Of a DNA stretch of 18,392 bases, positions 14,118-18,392 are shown piece by piece. Numbering within the stretch: the stretch's first letter is position 1; every line of letters starts with the position of its first letter. Made by a program: the position numbers and the translations under genes. Source of the stretch: an uncultured Acetatifactor sp. (GTDB lineage Bacteria; Bacillota; Clostridia; Lachnospirales; Lachnospiraceae); assembly GCA_910584235.1 (NCBI GenBank), contig CAJTZD010000029.1, positions 1-18,392 of the forward strand, in the 5' to 3' direction. Below the pieces are notes generated by a model that searched no databases, had not been told where the DNA came from, and saw nothing but the letters and a program-made list of their open reading frames with translations.

Positions 14118-14130
14118 CGTTGTATCAACG
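14118..14130. repeat. Perfect 13-bp palindrome upstream of the small ORF
   Basis: CGTTG-TAT-CAACG is followed on the minus strand by a second imperfect palindrome (GATGATATATTATC). On that strand TATAAA lies just before it, so it could be an operator over the start of the small-ORF/VanZ transcript. No -35 at standard spacing is convincing. Confidence 0.35.
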
Positions 14131-14222
14131 TTTTTATACCCGATTTCTATGTGCTTTGGCCAAATTTCCGGCTCTCTTGCGTTCTATATTTATTCTACCC
14201 TATTTTTCCCTTTTTGCATAGT

Positions 14223-14972
14223 CTAAATATGATTGCTCATCTCTTTTTTTAGCTGGCGCATGATTTTCTTTTCCAGCCTGGATATGTAGGACTGGGAGAT
14301 GCCGAGAAGAGACGCCACCTCTTTCTGGGTCATCTCCTGTCCGTCCCTGGTGCCCAGCCCGAACCGCAGCTTGATGATCCTCTTCTCACGCTCGGAGAGC
14401 TTGCTGATAGCTCCCATAAGTATCTTGCGCTCTGCCTCGTTCTCAATGTCCCGGTAGATCACGTCCTCATCCGTCCCCAGAATATCCGACAAAAGCAGCT
14501 CGTTTCCGTCCCAGTCCACGTTCAGGGGCTCGTCGATAGAGACTTCCAGCCTGGTCTTGTTGTTCCTGCGCAGGTACATCAATATCTCATTCTCAATACA
14601 TCTGGATGCATAGGTGGCCAGCTTGATATTCTTGTCCGGCTTGAAAGTATTGATGGACTTGATCAGGCCGATGGTTCCGATGGATATCAGGTCCTCCACC
14701 CCCACACCGGTATTATCGAATTTCTTTGCTATGTACACCACCAGACGCAGATTGTGTTCAATCAGTATGGCCTTGGCCTCATCGTCATATTCCGTGCCCA
14801 GGTCGTTTATCACCTGGCTCTCCTTTTCCAGCTCCAAAGGCGGCGGCAGTACCTCGGCTCCGCCTATGTAATGGATATCGCCCTCTTTCCGCAAGAACAG
14901 CTTATCCCTGTGAATCATCTTGAACTGCATCTTTCCCGGTATCATAACCTTCAGTATCATAACGCCTCTCAT
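14223..14972 (-). CDS. sigE: Pro-sigma-E, early mother-cell sigma factor
   Basis: Sigma-E starts mother-cell gene expression after SpoIIGA removes its pro-sequence. The ATG at 14972 has GGAGG at 14980-14984, seven bases away; this decides the start and gives 249 residues. The first 34 residues or so (MRGVMILKVMIPGKMQFKMI, then basic HRDKLFLRKEGD) form the membrane-associating pro-sequence ahead of YIGGAEVLPPPL. Region 2 has NLRLVVYIAKKFDNTGVGVE, LISIGTIGLIKSINTF and ATYASRCIENEILMYLRRNN; then VSIDEPLNVDWDGNELLLSD; region 4 has LSEREKRIIKLRFGLG and the HTH VASLLGISQSYISRLEKKIM. The gene starts inside spoIIGA (71-bp overlap), so it should be translationally coupled and driven by the Spo0A-type promoter upstream of spoIIGA. 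Confidence 0.97.
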   Translation of the reverse strand: MRGVMILKVMIPGKMQFKMIHRDKLFLRKEGDIHYIGGAEVLPPPLELEKESQVINDLGTEYDDEAKAILIEHNLRLVVYIAKKFDNTGVGVEDLISIGTIGLIKSINTFKPDKNIKLATYASRCIENEILMYLRRNNKTRLEVSIDEPLNVDWDGNELLLSDILGTDEDVIYRDIENEAERKILMGAISKLSEREKRIIKLRFGLGTRDGQEMTQKEVASLLGISQSYISRLEKKIMRQLKKEMSNHI

Positions 14973-15810
14973 TCTGCCGCCTCCGACGGCTCCCTTTTTT
15001 GTCCTCTGCAAAGAGTCTGGGATTAATTATCATATTCACTGGCTCTGCATCCGCACTGTCCTCAGCCGAAATCTTTTCTTCACTGACAGCCACATACACA
15101 TCGGTAAAACGGTATTTTATGTCTCCTGCCTCCAATATCAGTTCAGGAAGCAGGTATCCCGGCAGGATACCGCGCTTTTTTCCGATGCTGTGATAGGGAA
15201 TCACACGAAATCCCTCCTGTGTCCCCTCCCACAATTCACTGAATACCTCCCTGCCTATCACACAGACCGGCTTTCCGCTTATGGGCTCAAACAGACTGTT
15301 GCCGGAATCTATCAGCGCCATTGTCCGGATTTTCTTCTCCTGTAGGGACAGTACGGCTCTGCAGAGACTGTCTGTTTTGTGCAGTTCCCTTTGGAACCGT
15401 CCAAACAACAGGAAAAAAAGGCCGCCCATGCCGACAACGCCCGGAACACTGCCCAGGAATCCCCTAAGGCCCGGTATGAGCCTGATCAAAAAGAGCATAG
15501 CGCCGCCCATTCCAAAGGAATAGACCGCCAGCCTCTCCAGGAGCTTTAGAAACATTCTAAACCCCCTCACGGAAAAAGTGATATAGAGCATTCCCGCTGT
15601 CCCGGCAATGGCTCCTGCCGCAAGCTTCAGGAGCCCCGGCCCGCCCGTCAGAAGCGGAAGCAGCGCGCAGACCGCTCCCGCGGCCGCTCCCATGATCAGT
15701 CTGCCGGCGGATGCAATGCGCAGGGTACTCCTGTCCACCAAAAGCAACAGGTAGAGATTCATAATAAAGTTGAGAAAGAACACACTGTCAATATATAGCT
15801 CATAGTGCAT
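14902..15810 (-). CDS. spoIIGA: SpoIIGA, membrane aspartic protease processing pro-sigma-E
   Basis: SpoIIGA sits in the sporulation septum and cleaves pro-sigma-E after a forespore signal. The N-terminal half has five or so membrane segments (from YIDSVFFLNFIMNLYLLLLV to GMGGLFFLLFGRF). The C-terminal half is the aspartic protease domain with the catalytic Asp168 in ALIDSGNSLFEPISGKPVCV (counted from the chosen start). The track from 15834 is unlikely because its ATG overlaps the TATAAT -10 and would lie upstream of the transcript. The ATG at 15810 (MHYELYIDSVFF) has AAAAGG nine bases upstream and gives 302 residues. The tail is very basic and then acidic (KKGSRRRRQNERRYDTEGYD) and overlaps sigE. 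It lies between ftsZ and sigE, as in Bacillus and Clostridioides. Confidence 0.95.
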   Translation of the reverse strand: MHYELYIDSVFFLNFIMNLYLLLLVDRSTLRIASAGRLIMGAAAGAVCALLPLLTGGPGLLKLAAGAIAGTAGMLYITFSVRGFRMFLKLLERLAVYSFGMGGAMLFLIRLIPGLRGFLGSVPGVVGMGGLFFLLFGRFQRELHKTDSLCRAVLSLQEKKIRTMALIDSGNSLFEPISGKPVCVIGREVFSELWEGTQEGFRVIPYHSIGKKRGILPGYLLPELILEAGDIKYRFTDVYVAVSEEKISAEDSADAEPVNMIINPRLFAEDKKGSRRRRQNERRYDTEGYDTGKDAVQDDSQG

Positions 15811-15832
15811 CTGCATCATCCTTTTCATAATC

Positions 15833-15865
15833 ATTATAAAGGGATTGGACGCAAGAATTTGTCAA
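15833..15865 (-). promoter_or_regulatory. spoIIG-type promoter with 21-bp spacing
   Basis: On the minus strand a perfect TTGACA (15860-15865) and a perfect TATAAT (15833-15838) are separated by 21 bp, too far for sigma-A holoenzyme alone. B. subtilis spoIIG has the same oddity (22 bp) and needs Spo0A~P to fire. The predicted start is near 15826, giving a leader of only about 16 bases. Confidence 0.85.
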
Positions 15866-15866
15866 A
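15858..15866 (+). promoter_or_regulatory. Spo0A box over the -35 of spoIIGA
   Basis: TTTGTCAAA matches the 0A-box consensus TTTGTCRAA at all positions and covers the -35 hexamer. In spoIIG of B. subtilis Spo0A~P binds at the same place and repositions the polymerase. Confidence 0.75.
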
Positions 15867-15890
15867 CACAGGGCGAAATCCCAAGAATTT

Positions 15891-15899
15891 TTCGACAAA
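15891..15899 (-). promoter_or_regulatory. Upstream Spo0A box
   Basis: TTTGTCGAA on the minus strand is a perfect 0A box, centred about 70 bp before the predicted start and 33 bp (about three helix turns) from the second box. It touches the U-tract of the ftsZ terminator. Confidence 0.75.
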
Positions 15900-15928
15900 A
15901 AGGGCCCGGCGATCTCTCGCCAGGCCCT
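15897..15928 (-). terminator. Intrinsic terminator of ftsZ
   Basis: On the minus strand AGGGCC-T-GGCGA pairs with TCGCC-G-GGCCCT around GAGA, followed by TTTTT. The stem is GC-rich with one mismatch. It begins 34 bp after the ftsZ stop and insulates spoIIGA-sigE from ftsZ transcription. Confidence 0.9.
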
Positions 15929-15962
15929 ATATCCTATCTGTTTTCTGATCCGATGCGGTCCG

Positions 15963-17135
15963 CTATTTTCTCTGCAGGAAATCGGGAATCTTTAATGTCT
16001 TCTCCTCCACGGAACTGCGGATGTCCACGGGCTTCTGAATACCCTGGGCAGGATTCGCCTGGCCGGAAGCAGGCTGCGCGGACTGTGTGTTCAGGCCTTT
16101 GAGGCCTCCTGCTCCCAGATGGGCATTCTGCTGTCTGTACATGCTGCCCGTCCCGAACCTGGACTGAGACGCGGACGAACCGCCCTCCTCCTCTAATCCG
16201 GTGGCAATCACCGTGACGGTACAGCTGTCGGACTTGGACTCGTCATACATAGCGCCGAAGATGATATTCACATCCTCTCCCGTCAGACTCTGTACAAAAT
16301 CAGCCGCATCGCTGGCATCCGGCAGGGAGATATCCCCGGACACATTGAGAATAACGTCTGTGGCCCCGCTGATGGTAGTCTCCAGCAGAGGACTCTCCAC
16401 AGCCATCTTCACAGCCGCCAGCGCCTTGTCGTCGCCCTTGCCCTCGCCGATGCCGATGTGGGCGATGCCCTTGTCTTTCATGACTGTCTGAATGTCAGCA
16501 AAGTCCAGGTTGATGATAGCCGGCAGATTGATCAGGTCCGTAATACCCTGTACCGCCTGCTGCAGCACTTCATCCGCTTTTTTCAGCGCCTCCGGCATGG
16601 TAGTGCGCCGGTCTACGATCTGCAAGAGTTTATCATTGGGAATCACGATTAAAGTATCTACATTCTCCTTGATCCGCTCAATGCCGTTAATGGCATTCAC
16701 CATGCGGGTCCTGGCCTCAAACCGAAAAGGCTTAGTCACCACGCCCACGGTAAGGATGCCCATGTCCTTTGCAAGCTTGGCCACCACAGGGGCCGCGCCG
16801 GTTCCCGTGCCGCCTCCCATGCCGCAAGTGACGAATACCATGTCCGATCCTTTCAGCGCGGCGGATATCTCTTCCGCGCTCTCCTCCGCTGCTTTCTCCC
16901 CGATCTCCGGCTTCGCTCCCGCGCCCAGTCCTTTGGTCAGCTTCTCCCCGATCTGCAAAAGCTTCGGAGCCTTGCACAGCTGCAGGGCCTGCTTGTCCGT
17001 ATTGACTCCGATAAAGTCCACACCGTCAATCTGTTCGTCAATCATTCTATTTACAGCATTATTACCTGCGCCTCCCACACCGACCACAATAATCTTGGCA
17101 GCAGATTCAGCATCGTTCGTCTTAATCTCAAGCAA
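15963..17135 (-). CDS. ftsZ: FtsZ, tubulin-like cell-division GTPase
   Basis: FtsZ polymerises into the division ring and, in sporulation, the polar septum. The start is best placed at TTG 17135, eight bases after AGGAGG (17144-17149), giving LLEIKTNDAESAAKIIVVGV with the family-typical N-terminus and 390 residues. Upstream in-frame ATG/TTG codons lack a ribosome binding site and mostly fall in the promoter. The tubulin signature GGGTGTG is at 107-113, the T7 synergy loop NLDFAD at 209-214, and VVTKPFRFEARTR between them. A variable Gln/Ser/Gly-rich linker precedes the C-terminal peptide IPDFLQRK that binds FtsA/SepF-type partners. It follows divIB by 125 bp with its own promoter and ends in a strong terminator. 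Confidence 0.97.
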   Translation of the reverse strand: MLEIKTNDAESAAKIIVVGVGGAGNNAVNRMIDEQIDGVDFIGVNTDKQALQLCKAPKLLQIGEKLTKGLGAGAKPEIGEKAAEESAEEISAALKGSDMVFVTCGMGGGTGTGAAPVVAKLAKDMGILTVGVVTKPFRFEARTRMVNAINGIERIKENVDTLIVIPNDKLLQIVDRRTTMPEALKKADEVLQQAVQGITDLINLPAIINLDFADIQTVMKDKGIAHIGIGEGKGDDKALAAVKMAVESPLLETTISGATDVILNVSGDISLPDASDAADFVQSLTGEDVNIIFGAMYDESKSDSCTVTVIATGLEEEGGSSASQSRFGTGSMYRQQNAHLGAGGLKGLNTQSAQPASGQANPAQGIQKPVDIRSSVEEKTLKIPDFLQRK

Positions 17136-17143
17136 AGGTAAAC

Positions 17144-17149
17144 CCTCCT
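17144..17149 (-). promoter_or_regulatory. Ribosome binding site deciding the TTG start of ftsZ
   Basis: AGGAGG on the minus strand lies eight bases before TTG 17135-17133. No other possible start in the frame has a comparable site, so this decides the start. Confidence 0.8.
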
Positions 17150-17178
17150 TTTCCCATCTCTTCATTTCCGCTTCTACT

Positions 17179-17207
17179 ATCATATAATCATTTTTCAAAT
17201 TAATCAA
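17179..17207 (-). promoter_or_regulatory. Sigma-A promoter for ftsZ
   Basis: TTGATT (17202-17207) and TATGAT (17179-17184) on the minus strand are separated by 17 bp. The start would be near 17172, giving a 37-base leader to the TTG start. The gap between divIB and ftsZ is otherwise non-coding. Confidence 0.6.
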
Positions 17208-17260
17208 CTATTTTTTATGAAAAATACTCCAAATATTCCCCAAACATTCCTCAACCGAAG

Positions 17261-17989
17261 TCATGTCTCCGGCTTGAAAACATATTTGCCGCTGTTTGCG
17301 TCATAGGTCTGCATCTGCAGGGTACCTTTTTTTCCTTTCAGATTGGGCAAAAGCTGCGAAAGGAGCATCAGCTTGTCCTCCAGGGTGGAGCTGTCGTTGC
17401 CCAGAGCGATCTTGACCTGGTCAAAATACAATGTTACGGCCCCTGATTTGTTGAAATAGATCTTGTCCGATGCCAGCTCATACTTCTGCAGCAGCTGCGT
17501 AATGCTCAAAATACTGTCAAAGATCTCCTCATTTCCCACGGGCAGCTTTTCCCCCGTAACCATGTGGTCGAAGCGCAGCCCCATGATCTGGGGCACGCCG
17601 GCTGTCCTGAGGCCCGAGCTCTCCACCACGTATCCGTCCCTGTCGAAATAGATATAGGTATCCAGATACCGCACACAGCCTGTCAGCGTTTTTTCGTACA
17701 CGATGATCTTGACCGTATCCGGAGAGAGAATATCCACATCCACCACATCTACAAAGGGGATGCCCTCTATCCCCTTATTCTTGTACTTTAAGGAAAGATA
17801 GAGGGAATTGTCCCCAAAAGGCCCGCTCATAACAATGGCCTTGATTTCTTCCTCCGTATAATGGACATTTCCCTCCACATATACTGTCTCAACGGTATAT
17901 GTCTCTTTCAAATAAACTGCTGTCCCGCCTGCCGCCAAAAACACCATGGCCAGCAAAATCCAGATGCCTACTCTGCTTTTCCTAAACAC
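17261..17989 (-). CDS. divIB: DivIB/FtsQ-family division protein
   Basis: DivIB/FtsQ is a bitopic division protein that, with FtsL and DivIC, links the Z-ring to septal wall synthesis. The start is GTG 17989, giving a basic FRKSR then the membrane anchor VGIWILLAMVFLAAGGTAVY (8-27). A POTRA domain follows (YTVETVYVEGNVHYTEEEIK to VKIIVYEK), then the beta domain (GCVRYLDTYIYFDRDGYVVE). At 242 residues it is short but normal for clostridia. The GTG lies within the last codons of murA (8-bp overlap) and AGGAG lies 12 bases upstream, so translation is probably coupled to murA. Confidence 0.9.
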   Translation of the reverse strand: MFRKSRVGIWILLAMVFLAAGGTAVYLKETYTVETVYVEGNVHYTEEEIKAIVMSGPFGDNSLYLSLKYKNKGIEGIPFVDVVDVDILSPDTVKIIVYEKTLTGCVRYLDTYIYFDRDGYVVESSGLRTAGVPQIMGLRFDHMVTGEKLPVGNEEIFDSILSITQLLQKYELASDKIYFNKSGAVTLYFDQVKIALGNDSSTLEDKLMLLSQLLPNLKGKKGTLQMQTYDANSGKYVFKPET

Positions 17990-18392
17990 TTGTCACACGC
18001 GCTCCTAATTCTCTGAAATCCCGGCCTATATTCTCATATCCCCGATAGATATAGGGACATCCGGACACAATAGTCTCTCCCTCTGCCATCAGTCCGGCCA
18101 CCACCAGGGCTGCACCGCCCCGCAGTTCCTTTGCCTCCACACGGGCGCCCCGCAGCGTCTCCACGCCGTGGACCAGCGCGCTCCTAAAATCGCTCACCTC
18201 CACAGAGGCCCCCATTTTTTCCAGTTCCTCCACAATCCGGAACCGATTCTCAAAAATCCGCTCCTCAATGCGGCTGGATCCTTTTCCTTTTGTCTCCACA
18301 GCCAGCACCAGGGACTGAAGATCCGTAGGGAAACCCGGGTAAGGCGCCGTGACCAGTTCTATGGCCTTAGGTCTTTCCGGGGCCTGTATATA
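17982..18392 (-). CDS. murA: MurA, UDP-GlcNAc enolpyruvyl transferase, C-terminal part
   Basis: MurA makes UDP-GlcNAc-enolpyruvate, the first committed step of peptidoglycan synthesis. The window holds the last 136 residues; the gene runs off the right edge. The edge reads YIQAPERPKAIELVTAPYPG then FPTDLQSLVLAV, the conserved late MurA segment. It continues with IEERIFENRFRIVEELEKMG and RGGAALVVAGLMAEGETIVS, and ends YRGYENIGRDFRELGARVTS. The catalytic Cys loop lies outside the window. murA overlaps divIB by 8 bp in a murA-divIB-ftsZ order, as in several clostridia. Whether this is the murA1 or murA2 paralogue cannot be told. Confidence 0.93.
   Translation of the reverse strand, partial: YIQAPERPKAIELVTAPYPGFPTDLQSLVLAVETKGKGSSRIEERIFENRFRIVEELEKMGASVEVSDFRSALVHGVETLRGARVEAKELRGGAALVVAGLMAEGETIVSGCPYIYRGYENIGRDFRELGARVTSV

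Noticed and set aside
15832..15834. ATG at 15834 as the spoIIGA start
   Set aside because: It overlaps the TATAAT -10 hexamer and would lie upstream of the predicted transcript start, with no ribosome binding site.
1..18392. CRISPR arrays, tRNA, rRNA or tmRNA genes
   Set aside because: No regularly spaced direct repeats and no tRNA- or rRNA-like sequence were seen on either strand.

Overview
The window looks like chromosome from an endospore-forming clostridium, most likely Lachnospiraceae. Four sporulation sigma-factor loci or their partners (sigK, sigG, sigE, spoIIGA) sit beside the division genes murA, divIB and ftsZ and a spore-type YlmC/YmxH gene. Start sites carry AGGAGG-type ribosome binding sites, and the decayed insertion sequences resemble types I associate with Lachnospiraceae. 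The species cannot be named from the sequence. Nearly all genes lie on the minus strand.

Region 1, about 1-4219, is a mobile-element graveyard. It holds a DDE-type transposase with three frameshifts and a lost 3' half, fused head-to-head to a truncated and interrupted IS110 transposase. After it come short coding remnants, a broken CpaE/ParA-like ATPase, an ORF that joins the Walker-B part of a VirB4-type conjugation ATPase to a C39-like cysteine peptidase, and a fragment of a GH88-type glycosidase. The material looks like debris of an integrative conjugative element plus unrelated pieces.

Region 2, about 4220-4807, is sigK. Its reading frame is normal up to the recognition helix of region 4.2 and then stops matching, exactly where the island begins. 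A nested inverted repeat lies 12 bp outside the junction. This is either a developmental skin-like interruption whose other end is outside the window, or a sigK killed by insertion. It is the most interesting feature here.

Region 3, 4888-9808, is conserved housekeeping: hemW and lepA (with a good sigma-A promoter), then the Fe-S cluster pair nifS-nifU behind a near-consensus promoter. A SpoVB/MurJ-like lipid flippase gene (9994-11379) diverges from nifS.

Region 4, 11482-14223, has sigG with a convincing sigma-G-type (autoregulatory) promoter. A plus-strand pair ylmC-nrdR follows, then a VanZ-like membrane protein and a small conserved-looking ORF back on the minus strand. In Bacillus subtilis sigE and sigG are adjacent, so here the pair is split by a block including ylmC-nrdR in opposite orientation.

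Region 5, 14223-18392, is the murA-divIB-ftsZ-spoIIGA-sigE cluster. ftsZ appears to start at TTG and ends at a strong intrinsic terminator. Directly after it lies a spoIIG-type promoter: TTGACA and TATAAT separated by 21 bp, with one Spo0A box over the -35 and another touching the terminator U-tract. spoIIGA overlaps sigE by about 71 bp, so the pro-sequence of sigma-E is encoded in the DNA that also encodes the SpoIIGA tail. SpoIIGA would process pro-sigma-E in the mother cell, sigma-E would normally lead to sigma-K, and sigma-G acts in the forespore; the late mother-cell arm depends on the interrupted sigK.
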